Shown here: positions 1 to 9,690 of the stretch, piece after piece
Layout of the letters: the number at the start of each line of letters is the position of its first letter
How positions within the stretch are numbered: the stretch's first letter is position 1
Origin: Terfezia claveryi
Taxonomy: Eukaryota; Ascomycota; Pezizomycetes; Pezizales; Pezizaceae
DNA: 19,963 nt
Reading direction: 5' to 3'
Assembly: GCA_015179025.1 (NCBI GenBank)
Contig: WHUX01000547.1
Coordinates: forward strand, 1 to 19,963
Translations under genes and position numbers: made by a program
Notes under the pieces: generated by a model
What the model was told of the DNA's origin: nothing
Database searches by the model: none
The model's input: only the letters and a program-made list of their open reading frames with translations

Positions 1-2
1 CT

Positions 3-557
3 GGTACCGGTGCATGCTGGTGCAGCTACTTGCGTCTGCAATTAGTGACCCTCTACAATGCCCCTCTCAAATCAACCCTGCTGAAGACTACTAAAATTGC
101 CTCTATGAACCCAAGGAATTGTGCACAAGTTCCCCAAATATCTGAAAGAGATCTCTGTGGAGGTTGTGAAATCCATCCAATCCTCTGGACCCTCAAGGTT
201 ATTAGTATAGGCATAGAGGTGAAGCCTCGATTACAAAAGGAATATAAGGGCCCTCAAAGCTTCAAATGAGCCTATATTGGTATATAATAGTTTTATATTA
301 CACGTGCTAAGGTCCCTGAAGCCGAAAGCCTGGAAAATCAAGAGGCTCACAAGTTAGCTAAAGAACTGAAGGCCAAAAAAGTAAGTAGCATTTTGAGGCT
401 CAAAAACCACATAGGTAGGTACCTTGAGACTTTAAGTTTGTGATCTTGTGAATATAGCTCAATTAAAGCTCACACAACCTTTGAAATTCAATGCCGAGTG
501 CCTGATTTGCGCAGGTTACAAACTACAATATCATTTTTTGGCATTCTACAGTACCTA
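3..557 (+). pseudogene. Degenerate reading frame, product unknown
   Basis: One frame stays mostly open from position 3 to about 557, interrupted by stops at 267-269, at a TAA-TAG pair near 285 and at 441-443. It has no convincing ATG. The stretch 306-440 reads as a charged, helix-like segment (KLAKELKAKK near its middle, then RYLETLSL), which looks like protein more than noise. Downstream, the G-rich stretch 685-757 contains a short GKPG reading near 740-755 that would suit a zinc-knuckle tail, as seen at the C-terminus of some fungal DDE transposases. This identification is weak. It could equally be a remnant of a host gene. Confidence 0.25.
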
Positions 558-660
558 TAGTGCTACATACAGTGAGCGGCTCAAATCTATACTAATTGGG
601 CTTATAGAGTACACTCATGAGGACCTTATGACTTCTAGTAGTGGTCATGGTAGTGGGTAG

Positions 661-3050
661 TTATCGATATATCATGGGAGGGGTGATCATAGTACGGGGG
701 GGCGTTGTAGGGGGTGGTGAAGGTGCGAGGGCTCTAGAGGCTTCAGGGTAAACCAGGGTGAGTTATAGATATAAAATTTGGATTTTTCGAGTGTTTTTAG
801 GCTATATTCATATTCTCATGACAGGCATACTACAAAGGTTGGTGGATATATTGAGAATCTCATGCATGCGAGAGAACACTCATGACACTCATGCCGATCG
901 TCACGTGGGTGGCGATCGTTACGCAGTTAGTGATACTATTGTAGATCGATACAAGCATTCCAGTATTCGCTATCAGAAATTGACTGGTCTAGATAGTGTG
1001 TATATCGCACAATTACAACTAGACGGGGCAACCAATTAGAATGGTTCTATCATGATATATAAATAAATATATTCACAAGTTGACGGAGAAGGGTAGGAAA
1101 TGATGACTGCAAATGCTATGACCCGAGTCAGCCGGCTCGCATTTGCAGCACCACCTGCGTGTGTCTAGGGAAGAGATGTTGTCGTCCCACCGTGATTTTG
1201 CGATTGCTACATAGGATTATACCTAAGGGTAGGTATACTATCACTTACTAGGTAATGATCGGCTACATAGCAACCAGATATATTGCCGAGAGCGAAGTCC
1301 CCACGGTATGCTTCTATATTATCAAACGGCAATACCTATAGGGTAATTGCAGTCGCTGGATTCGATTATCATGTCGGCAGCTCTCTCAGGGTGGCCGTGA
1401 ACTCGCTATAGTATTCACAACCTCGGCAGCACCTGCAACGCCCCTTCTACTGTAGAGCTCCCAGCCCATGACCATGCTCCACCATATATGGCTGTTCACT
1501 TAGTACATGGCATGCATGTAGGTCGACCTCACCACTTCTGTAAGCTAAGGAACCCCAGCGTAGTCTTGTTAATAGTGCCAGGGCCCTAGCCATGCGTGCG
1601 TGGCACAAGTCGGGTTTGCGTGAGAAAGACAAAACGAAATGACTTTGCTTATTCGTCCGTGCTGTCTTGACCTAATGTAGTTACTGACCAGCAGATTGAG
1701 TAAGGCAGCCATATCAGACGATAAGGACAAATGAGTGATTGCGCATCAGAATATATAGTATGAGTACTTGCATATCTACTTCAACTAGGAGAGCTACAAG
1801 GATAAAGGTAGAAGTATCTAAAGGCCAATGAAAGGGATCTTGAAAACGCTAGTGATGTACAGGCAAGTAGCCCGTGTTATTCGAGCTACAAAGACTGTAA
1901 CTTATGTATATCGTATGTACATATACTACTACCTGTAGGGTTTATTATACACACATCGTAGTATCTCTTAATATTTGACAGTCATTCTAAATAGGAACAC
2001 TAAGTTATCCCACCCGCTCTGGTTAAAGGCCACTGTCTTCCTCAATATGCACGCTACTCGCTCAACATTGGGATCGCTGGAGTAAAACATTATTACGAGT
2101 TAAAATTGACTCACATTGATAAATGTATTTTGCAAAATTGACGTAGGTCACCTGCCCATGATGCCCATGACGTAGACATGTCAGCCCCACTAGACCTACT
2201 GTATCTAGCTATGAGCTATGTAAAGATATTAGCACTATGCAGCACTATGCAACGATATCGCTTGTGAGACACATCCTTGATCTGACACCTGAGTGGCTGT
2301 CCCAAAGATGTTCTCACTAGCATGCGCCCGTTTTTACTCCATCAGGTATTGACGAGGTTAACTGACATATGATAGATAGTTGGAACTGGCCATTTACTGC
2401 ATGTCTCTATGTTTGGTAGTAAATTACAGGTCGTTATAACGAAACCATTGTATATGCGATGTGACGGTTTATGTCAATCGGTGATTCGAGAATTCTCTCT
2501 TTCAGTACTGAGTTTTTCTGTCGAAGCTCCTGCAAGCCCAATGAAAAAGATACCTATTAGCCGATGAAAGATCAATGCCTGAGTATCAAATGGGAATTAG
2601 TACAAGTGGATCCTACCTTGTGAGCCTGGTATGAGCCCCACCCTGCTCAAGCCATCTAGCGCTCTATGCGAGAGAAACGAAGGAAATTGGAGGTGTTGGT
2701 TTCATGTTGATCCATCGAGACGCCCGCCGCGCGAAGAGGCGCTGAAGCTCAGGGCACACGACAGCGCTAGCGCTTATTGTCCTGCTTCATTTTACACATT
2801 TTATTTCAGTAATCTGCAGCAATATGGGATTTCCTGGTCTCCTTCGCACATTTAACCAGCCCATACCGTGGTACAGGCCATGCACATGCGCGGGGCCGCG
2901 AGCCTTGCTAATTAACCTACCAGCGGCCACGTCGAAGGTGGCCACGGAGTCTAGTGGTAACGTAGGTATGCAAAACTAGGAGTGGTGCGTGAGTTAATTC
3001 GCGACCGCAATATGATAAAGCGTCTCTATTTCTGGGTCTCATGAGCCCGG
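661..3050. other. No recognisable gene; degenerate intergenic DNA
   Basis: I see only short frames, most without ATG or with ordinary noise composition. The ATG frame 2631-2855 (74 codons) shows no family features. The G-rich run at 688-730 and a small GGCCAC/GTGGCC hairpin at about 2923-2941 are the only local structures. The hairpin lies about 110 bp upstream of the TATA-like box of the monooxygenase gene, so a regulatory role is possible but unsupported. Confidence 0.4.
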
Positions 3051-3052
3051 AG

Positions 3053-3063
3053 TATAATATAAG
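3053..3063 (+). promoter_or_regulatory. TATA-like core promoter of the monooxygenase gene
   Basis: TATAATATAAG sits 109 bases before the ATG at 3172. Transcription starting about 30 bases downstream would leave a leader of roughly 80 nt, a normal length for a fungal gene. It also places the ATG at 3172 as the first ATG in the gene's frame in the message. The assignment rests on sequence and spacing only. Confidence 0.45.
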
Positions 3064-3171
3064 AGTCCCCGGACTTTGCCTATACAACTTGATCAGTACA
3101 AAATTTCAGAAATAAAACCTCCACGTGGATATCTGAATAAACATATACAGTTATCTATATCAATTGTCGTC

Positions 3172-5199
3172 ATGGGTAACCCACTCCAAACCCAAACAGC
3201 TCTGACTGGGCCACCACCTGAGCTTGATGTTATCGATCCAAGCATTGTCAATGCTTCAAAAACATCAGAAATTACAGAGAAATACCAAAAAGAACGTGCG
3301 AAGCGACTTCGACCGGAAGGTAATTCCCAGTTCGTCGAGTTGACTACTGTGAGCAAACTCGCAAACTCCAGAAACGATCCCTGGCTGCAAATCGATACGG
3401 AGAATGGGAATCGCATTGGAAACACCAATTCTACGCCTAAACGCTGCAAGTACCTCATTATTGGAGCAGGATTTGGCGGACTTCTCTTCGCTGTCCGATT
3501 GCTACAAGCGGGAATTAAAATCGATGATTTATGGATTGTAGATTCCGCCGGTGGATATGGGGGGACCTGGTATTGGAATCGCTTCCCGGGGCTCATGTGT
3601 GACGTAGAAAGTTATATCTACATGCCTCTATTAGAAGAGATGGAATACATGCCAAAGCATAAGTATGCTTATGGTCCTGAGTTGAGAGAGTATGCAGAGA
3701 AAATCGCCGCCAAGTGGAAGTTAAGGAAGAATACGTTGTTCCGCACCGAGACAAGCACCATGACCTGGGATGAGAATGAGAAGGAGTGGGTCGTTGAACT
3801 GTCAAGGCAATATACCAGCAAATCCAAGCCGCAATTCAATGTTCGATCACAATACATATTCCTGACCTCCGGCGTTTTAAATGTTCCCAAAATGCCCCGT
3901 ATTCCTGGACTCGAGAATTTTCACGGCCACAGTTTCCATGCCTCCCGTTGGAACTACGCTTATACTGGAGGTTCGCCCACAGACCCATCGTTGAACAATT
4001 TGAGGGATAAGAAAGTAGGCATCATTGGCACAGGTGCAACAGCCGTTCAAGTTATACCCGAGCTTGCCAAATGGGCCAAAGAGCTTTATGTCTTCCAACG
4101 CACTCCAACAGCCGTCGACAGCAGAGGCCAGCATGCCACTGATCCTGACTGGTGGAACAAAAAGGTTGCAAACAAGCAGGGCTGGCAGAAGGAAAGGGTG
4201 GACAATTTCAGCGCCCATATGTCTAAGGTCACACCCCTACCAGCTATCAATCTAGTTGATGACCAGTGGACCGATGGCTGTTTCCACGCCCTGATTGGAA
4301 CCCCTGGCTTTCTAACACCGGAGAAAATACCTGCTCATATCGCTTCCCTGCATGCTTTGGATTTACCACACCAAGAACGCATCCGTTCACGGGTTGAAGA
4401 AATCGTTAAGGATAAGGCTACTGCTGAAAAGCTGAAGCCTTGGTACTACTCCTGGTGCAAGCGACCATGTTACCATGACGAGTACCTCCCCGCTTTTAAT
4501 CTTCCCAATGTCAAACTCATAGATACTGATGGAAAGGGTGTTGAGCGTGTGACGGAGAATGGTGTGGTGGTGCAGGAACAGCAGATTGAACTGGACCTCC
4601 TGATCTTCAGCACGGGATACAGGGCGCCTTCCGATGGTAGCCCAGGTTCTCGTGCTGGCATTTCAATCACTGGTCGTACGCAGAAGATGGAGGAGAAATG
4701 GGTTGAAGGGGCGGGTACATTGCATGGAGTCATCACCCGGGGGTTTCCCAATTTATTCTTGACAGGACCCTACCAAACCGGTGCAACAGCAAACTGGACG
4801 GCTGTCCTAGACCAGCTAGCAATACACACTTCCTATATAATATCTGAGGCAGAGGCAAAGGCAACCAAGAAGAGAAGAAAGGGAAAGGTTACAATCGAAC
4901 CAACCGTAGAGGGTGAGGAGGGTTGGTCCATGCAGATCATGTCAAGAGCAGGATCTTTGGCGGCGGCTGCTGGGTGCACCCCCGGGTATATCAACAGGGA
5001 AGGGGATGCAGATCGTGTGACGACGATAGAAGAACAGATGAAAGCAGCAAAAAGTGCAATTTGGGGCCATGGATTTCTAGATTATATCGGTGTCCTTGAG
5101 GATTGGCGGACTAAGGGAGGTCTGGAAGGTCTGGAGGTGAGCACATGGAGCCGGAAGGCTAAGGCACGTTGGGAACTTGGCAGTTGCGCCGTGATGTGA
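3172..5199 (+). CDS. Class I Baeyer-Villiger monooxygenase (FAD/NADPH)
   Basis: A 675-residue flavoprotein expected to insert oxygen next to a ketone, giving an ester or lactone, using FAD, NADPH and O2. Visible motifs: FAD Rossmann GAGFGG (98-103), the GGTWYWNRFPG block with Asp144, the family fingerprint FHGHSFHASRWN (250-261, matching FxGxxxHxxxW, with N where P or D is more usual), NADP Rossmann GTGATA (286-291), the conserved Arg in FQRTP (Arg310) and an FSTGY block (479-483). The roughly 90-residue N-terminal extension and long C-terminal tail resemble fungal secondary-metabolism BVMOs of the AusB/AusC type; that link is from memory of the family. The frame is open upstream to a TTG at 3076, but 3172 is its first ATG, has purine at -3 and G at +4, and follows a TATA-like box. 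No intron is needed. No frameshift or stop is seen, unlike everything around it. The substrate cannot be told. Confidence 0.93.
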   Translation: MGNPLQTQTALTGPPPELDVIDPSIVNASKTSEITEKYQKERAKRLRPEGNSQFVELTTVSKLANSRNDPWLQIDTENGNRIGNTNSTPKRCKYLIIGAGFGGLLFAVRLLQAGIKIDDLWIVDSAGGYGGTWYWNRFPGLMCDVESYIYMPLLEEMEYMPKHKYAYGPELREYAEKIAAKWKLRKNTLFRTETSTMTWDENEKEWVVELSRQYTSKSKPQFNVRSQYIFLTSGVLNVPKMPRIPGLENFHGHSFHASRWNYAYTGGSPTDPSLNNLRDKKVGIIGTGATAVQVIPELAKWAKELYVFQRTPTAVDSRGQHATDPDWWNKKVANKQGWQKERVDNFSAHMSKVTPLPAINLVDDQWTDGCFHALIGTPGFLTPEKIPAHIASLHALDLPHQERIRSRVEEIVKDKATAEKLKPWYYSWCKRPCYHDEYLPAFNLPNVKLIDTDGKGVERVTENGVVVQEQQIELDLLIFSTGYRAPSDGSPGSRAGISITGRTQKMEEKWVEGAGTLHGVITRGFPNLFLTGPYQTGATANWTAVLDQLAIHTSYIISEAEAKATKKRRKGKVTIEPTVEGEEGWSMQIMSRAGSLAAAAGCTPGYINREGDADRVTTIEEQMKAAKSAIWGHGFLDYIGVLEDWRTKGGLEGLEVSTWSRKAKARWELGSCAVM

Positions 5200-5261
5200 T
5201 CTGATGGTAAAGAGGTTATCAGACGGCGGGCTGCCCTATGGGTTTTGCGGTTGACGATGTA

Positions 5262-5267
5262 AATAAA
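5262..5267 (+). terminator. AATAAA polyadenylation signal
   Basis: A perfect AATAAA lies 62 bases after the stop codon of the monooxygenase gene, a usual distance for a fungal 3' untranslated region. It supports this being a complete transcription unit, from the TATA-like box at 3053 to about 5290. Confidence 0.5.
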
Positions 5268-5337
5268 ACTTTAACCGGAAGTTTGGCGATGTTACTGTGC
5301 AACCAGACAGCGATGTTCTAAGATCCTGTTACTACTT

Positions 5338-5965
5338 CATTTTTATTTTATTTTTATTTTTCTATTTTGTTTTATTTTCATGATAGTTTTTTTGTTATTG
5401 GGAATCTGGTGGATATGGAAAAGGAGTGATTATTATTGGGATGTTTATGTCCACCATTTATGTACACCTACAATGGGCTGGATGGAGGATATGGAAAAAA
5501 TGGATGGTTATAAGGTAATGGTAGGAACTGGAGGTGAATATGGGGCAAGGAGTGGAGGAATCGTTTTCTCTATTATATTTCATTCTATAGTTGGAAATAC
5601 CTAACCTGCCGTTAGTTCTATACTATGTACCTATGCAAGTGCTACGTAAAACATTCCTTACCTGGCTCGCTTGCGCTTGGATAAGATGCGGGTTGTCTGT
5701 ATGCGCATGTGCTAGTATCCGATGACGTCATGACATATTCGCCGCGTCTGCGCTTACTTACCAGATGTTTCATCTTTTGATAAAAATTTAAACATTTGCG
5801 CTGCAGCGCATGCGGTGTGAATACCCATGCCCCGGTTTAGTTTTATCACCTGCAGAATTGAATCGGCTATCGACGTACATATCTGTCCTTCTACACAATT
5901 TGATCCGTCCCATTGACTTTTGAGACCAGCTTACATTCCGTGGAATGACGTAAATTATTTAAGTT
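5338..5965. other. Intergenic: T/A-rich tract and small palindromes
   Basis: A nearly pure T/A tract of imperfect ATTTTT units runs from 5338 to 5378. An ATG frame of 74 codons follows (5380-5604), but its composition simply follows the purine-rich DNA, so I do not call it. TGACGTCA (5723-5730) matches a CRE/bZIP palindrome. TGCGCTGCAGCGCA (5797-5810) is a perfect 14-bp palindrome. No gene is recognised for either site to control. Confidence 0.35.
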
Positions 5966-6274
5966 CTATTGAATACGATTTACATCATATATGGAAATAA
6001 TATTTGGCGATCCTGGGGCGCGGTTAGGGAAAACAGAATTGTTCCCCACCACCTTGGTGGGGTATATGTATGGGATGAAAAGGTCCGCCAATTGTAAGCA
6101 GTCCCACTCATCAACCCCAGGTAATATTAATATATCCTGACTTTTCAATTCTTTTTCTGTGCCTCTCGGCACCTCTACGAGCATCAACTGATTTGTGATG
6201 AAGCATCTCACCCTACAGCTGTATGAGCAATGCTCTTCTCCGCAACTTAACCAACAACTGCGCGTGGTAAACAT
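5966..6274 (-). CDS. Doubtful small ORF, 102 aa, no known family
   Basis: An ATG-started frame with balanced composition. The first 30 residues contain five cysteines (CWLSC, HCSYSC, RCF), and a more ordinary acidic middle follows (VEVPRGTEKELKSQD). No signal peptide, membrane segment or family motif is evident, and no promoter or polyadenylation signal was found. A perfect 8-bp stem with a 3-base loop (6044-6062, CCCCACCA/TGGTGGGG) lies inside it. It may be a fragment of a decayed gene or chance. Confidence 0.18.
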   Translation of the reverse strand: MFTTRSCWLSCGEEHCSYSCRVRCFITNQLMLVEVPRGTEKELKSQDILILPGVDEWDCLQLADLFIPYIYPTKVVGNNSVFPNRAPGSPNIISIYDVNRIQ

Positions 6275-7259
6275 ATACTTTGCCTAGGCGCCAGTGCATG
6301 TACCTAGAGTGCAAACAAGGAACTAGAGGAGGGCAATAAGTACCTATAATGAAATGGGTCTGTAGTTGTGATAAACTTGCAGATCTAATATTAACCGCGC
6401 GAATAACAAATACTCAGTTGCAGTTTTCTCGTATCCACAAGGATTGGGACTCGAGTTACTAGAAATTGCGTTACCGTTGTGTCACCGCAGCTCAACCAAT
6501 TGAATGCGAGGCCCTGCCATCGGTACAGCAATCGGGAGGAAACCCTGGTTTCTCTTATGCCCCCTCTCAGCCTGGGAATCAATAGTCTGCCCACAAATCA
6601 GAGTAACTGTAATCGCATAGCACCACAAGTTACGGATATGTGAACTTGGGGGTAAATACCACTGAGACCACAGCAATACATATATATCATATTGAGCACG
6701 CTTCCCAGGGTCCTGTACGCTTCTCGCGTATCATCCTTTAGACAAAATGCATTCAAGGGTGTGCAGAGTTACCTTCACTATGGTACTGCTGAAGGGCTCA
6801 GGGCTGCTCAACCAGACTAGTAACTAGATTTGCATATAGCCCGGCCAGACTAGTAGCGAATTGTATGTATCCCATAGCCGATGCATTTACTGATCCCATC
6901 CCTCCATGACCAGGTCCTTTCAGGTATCGGTAGGCCTCGAAAGTTCTAAAAGGAAGTTGCCTCTGTCGCAGTTACCATACATATACATAGTAGATATCTC
7001 CATCAATTCCTTTCGCATACTGAGTAGTTCTCCCACTAAAACTGACCGCCCAGAGATAAAGGCGAAAGTAACAAGTACATTATATAGAAATTTTCGTCGG
7101 AAACTGAAACTTGGATACTTGCTAGCGGGGTCTGTGCGGTCAAATTAATACTACATATCTGCACGAAAATGCCGTTCCTGCCAGACATGAGAAACCATTT
7201 CTGAATCACGTAGCATGTAATTCTTGCATTGGGCCCATGTACAGTACGTAAGTACATAC
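6275..7259. other. No recognisable gene
   Basis: Only short overlapping frames on both strands, none with family features. A short motif CCAGACTAGTA occurs twice (about 6811-6821 and 6846-6856). Related CCAGACT arms recur in the inverted repeat at 8467-8515. Confidence 0.4.
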
Positions 7260-7261
7260 TA

Positions 7262-7855
7262 GGGGTGGTCACTTCTTAATTGCAATTATGAAAATTGCAA
7301 TTACGAAGCGCCTTGGCAACGTGGCGCACACTCTGATTGGCCAGGCTCGTAATTGCAATTGCAATTGCAATCCAAACTCGTAATTGCAACTCTCGAGTGC
7401 ATTTACGAGCGCAATTGCAATTGCAATTACAATTACGCTCCTTAGTCATCGGCAAACCAACATCATCATATACAAACACCACAAAATTCAGAGATCTATC
7501 TCCGACATCGCAAGATCCCCAACGTCCATTTATCTCCAACGCGACAAATCTCGCCAACCCCACCAACGCGACAAATCTCGCCAACCGCTCCAACCCGACA
7601 TACGCCTCCAATAGCTCAAGAAGATCATAGATAATTCCTAATATCATAGACTCGGAATCTAAAGATATTTCATCCTTAGTACTGAGTACAGTAGCTCGGT
7701 GATGTGTATGATGGATGTGTATGATGCTTCTTAGTAAAAGACCACGTTGGGTTGTTCGAGGTATTGAGGAAAACTGGTGGTAATTAGAATTATGGTAATT
7801 AGAATTGTGATATGGGGTGGTCACTTGTTAATTGCAATTAAGAAGTGACCACCCC
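7262..7855. mobile_element. MITE-like element, 27-bp perfect TIRs, TA flanks
   Basis: The 27-bp ends at 7262-7288 and 7829-7855 are exact inverted repeats starting GGGGTGGTCACTTCTTAATT. TA lies directly outside both (7260-7261, 7856-7857), the target duplication expected of Tc1/mariner-type transposition. The 594-bp body has no transposase. It carries many AATTGCAATT units (three-fold runs near 7351-7371 and 7410-7430), a 24-bp direct repeat (7536-7559, 7563-7586), a 15-bp tandem pair (7779-7793, 7794-7808) and a second, direct copy of the terminal repeat at 7814-7840. That copy makes the right end a 42-bp near-perfect palindrome. The 182-codon minus-strand frame here is repeat-driven (alternating N and C) and is not called. 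Confidence 0.75.
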
Positions 7856-7857
7856 TA

Positions 7858-8977
7858 CTGTACATTTGTATGTATGTAACCATTCATATGCCACCGGAGA
7901 TTTTTTGCGCCAGGTCTGTACAGCTGTCTCAGTTATGCGTTGGTTTCGGCGATATTCAAATAATGACTGCTTGATGAGACAACTAGCTCACCATTAGGCT
8001 GGTTGCACTACCCCTCGCAGAGGACCAAGCAGACGCAATGCACAAGGTTGGTGATTTTAGCGAGTCCCATCGACCGCTGGCCATTGCGGGGAAAACTCAT
8101 ACCCTTTCTTCGCTCCATCTTACAGTAGAACCTATACTTATCATCCGGTAGTTGGAGATTCTCTGTTCGCAAAAGAAGTGGCCCCCCGTAATCTCGCGTG
8201 TAGCTACATAAGCACAGTGTATCTACGAAAATACGAAAACAACTACCGGTACCTAGAACTGACAACGAAAGGGGCAAATAGATATACCAAGGAGGGGTGG
8301 AAAGGTGGCGCAACCCGCGTCTGCATGCATTCCCGGTTCTTTCGTAAGTAATCCATAGGGTGGGGACAAGAACACGTTGCCTCCACCCGAGACTATTCTT
8401 AGTGTACATCTCCGTACAGTTAGGTTGTTCTCGTATCAACGGATAAGCATGCCTCCGAGGGGTGTTGCCAACCAGACTCCAGGTTACCAATGCACCTAGT
8501 CTTAGTCTGGTTGGCACCCTAGTCACAACTTCCTCTTCTAGGGCTAATCTCCCAAACTGTGCTAGCGCCTTGTATGACTACCCAATCCGGTACCTAAGTA
8601 TTCTTGAAAAATTAAGGCACCTAAACACTTATATATACTTATACTTACTTAAACAAGCACAGTACCTACCTACCACGGCCAGAGTGTTGGCGAGACAGTG
8701 ACGAAAAATTGCCCTTCCTAGTACGTTTTCCGGATGGCTTCAATTCTCCGGAATCGTAAAGTATGGGTTGGCAACTATTTTTTTTTCCTAATTCTAACCT
8801 TTTTGGATGTAATTTTTAGTTTTTGATATCTTTCTTACATGAGTCACTTTTAGCTACCTGACTGAGTAGCACTTTGTCATGGAACTGGACCCGGGGCTCT
8901 TGCATTAATTAAGGACGGATAGTTGGTACATAACCCATAGAAAAGATCATAATATCCAAAATTGGAGTTACTTTATG
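7858..8977. other. No recognisable gene; one small inverted repeat
   Basis: The longest frame (8008-8526, minus) starts at GTG, runs through an inverted repeat and shows no family signal, so it is not called. The stretch is otherwise AT-rich with short T-runs, for example nine T at 8778-8786. Confidence 0.4.
8467..8515. repeat. Inverted repeat, 12-bp arms
   Basis: GCCAACCAGACT (8467-8478) and AGTCTGGTTGGC (8504-8515) pair exactly around a 25-base spacer. Pairing can extend outward to GTG/CAC if two bases are skipped on the left. There is no clear target duplication. It may be a tiny foldback element or chance structure. Confidence 0.5.
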
Positions 8978-8979
8978 TA

Positions 8980-9651
8980 TAGCAAGTTACTTAATTAAAC
9001 AAAGAACAAACGGCAACTAAACAACATGAAGGGGATAAAGCGCAAGTGATTAAACAACATGAAGGGGATAAAGTGCAAATTATTAAACATCAAATAAAGA
9101 GACAGATAGAACTTAGTTATGAGAACTTAGTTATGAGGAGTCCGACATGTGCGTGAGTAGGCATTGTGGAATATGTCGCTGGAGCCAATGCTGGTCGGTA
9201 GCAAGCAGTTGAACGTGAGTATAAGGTGTAATAGAGGTATGTTGAGGATTCAATACACTGATTTTGATGCTGTCATCCACATATTTATTTGCTCGAGATC
9301 GCCAGTCACATGTATTATCTTTGTACTTAAAATATCACTCAAGTGGTATCCTTAACTGTCACTGAAATTGGATTTTTTACGTACTGACCAATCCTAAATG
9401 TTGTATTTTAAAGCATCGAACGACATATATAATTGCCCTAGTTCTATTACAGGCAAGAGATTCTGTAAGCCGGCCGTATTGTGATCTGTACCATAGTATC
9501 TCGTAAAGTTCAACGTCAGAGTTATTACTCGAGTTTTTTAAGCTACCTCTATATCGCCTGTGCTCTATCCCACTTGCGCTTTATCCTCTCTATGATGTTT
9601 GATTACTTGCGCTCTATCCCTTTGTTCTTTGTTTAATTTAGTAGCCTGCTG
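8980..9651. mobile_element. MITE-like element with subterminal 33-bp repeats
   Basis: The ends form long inverted repeats: 8980-9010 pairs with 9621-9651, with a 17-bp perfect core, ATTAAACAAAGAACAAA (8994-9010 against 9621-9637). TA lies outside both ends (8978-8979, 9652-9653). Inside the left end two 33-bp units sit head to tail (9018-9050, 9051-9083), followed by a partial third. The right end carries inverted GGATAAAGCGCAAGTG-like units at about 9553-9620. A 14-bp tandem pair lies at 9108-9135. Some mismatches between the ends are C/T, as RIP would leave. No transposase is seen, so it must be non-autonomous. Confidence 0.65.
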
Positions 9652-9690
9652 TAAAATAACCCCAAGATTGGATATACCTCTATTTGCTAT

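Noticed and set aside
3076..3171. Upstream in-frame extension of the monooxygenase beginning at TTG (32 extra codons)
   Set aside because: TTG is not a usual nuclear start, the segment lacks family similarity, and an ATG with good context at 3172 follows a TATA-like box at a sensible distance.
3093..4751. Several 70-167 codon frames antisense to or out of frame with the monooxygenase
   Set aside because: They overlap a well-supported gene, follow its codon structure and show no motifs of their own.
5380..5604. 74-codon plus-strand ATG frame
   Set aside because: The composition mirrors a T-rich then purine-rich tract, and there is no family signal. Chance is the simpler explanation.
5723..5730. 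CRE/bZIP site TGACGTCA as a functional regulator
   Set aside because: An 8-bp palindrome can occur by chance in 20 kb, and no nearby gene is oriented to use it.
7276..7824. 182-codon minus-strand frame
   Set aside because: It lies entirely within the TIR element and its translation is driven by the AATTGCAATT repeats, giving alternating N and C.
8008..8526. 172-codon minus-strand frame
   Set aside because: It starts at GTG inside an inverted repeat, has no recognisable domain, and no promoter or polyadenylation signal was seen.
9018..9099. Possible CRISPR-like array of 33-bp repeats
   Set aside because: The units are contiguous with no spacers, and are mirrored at the other end of a TIR element in what appears to be a fungal genome.
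8991..9640. TTA duplication suggesting a PIF/Harbinger element for the second TIR element
   Set aside because: The inverted repeat extends outward beyond TTA on both sides, so TTA is inside the element. The TA flanks fit better.
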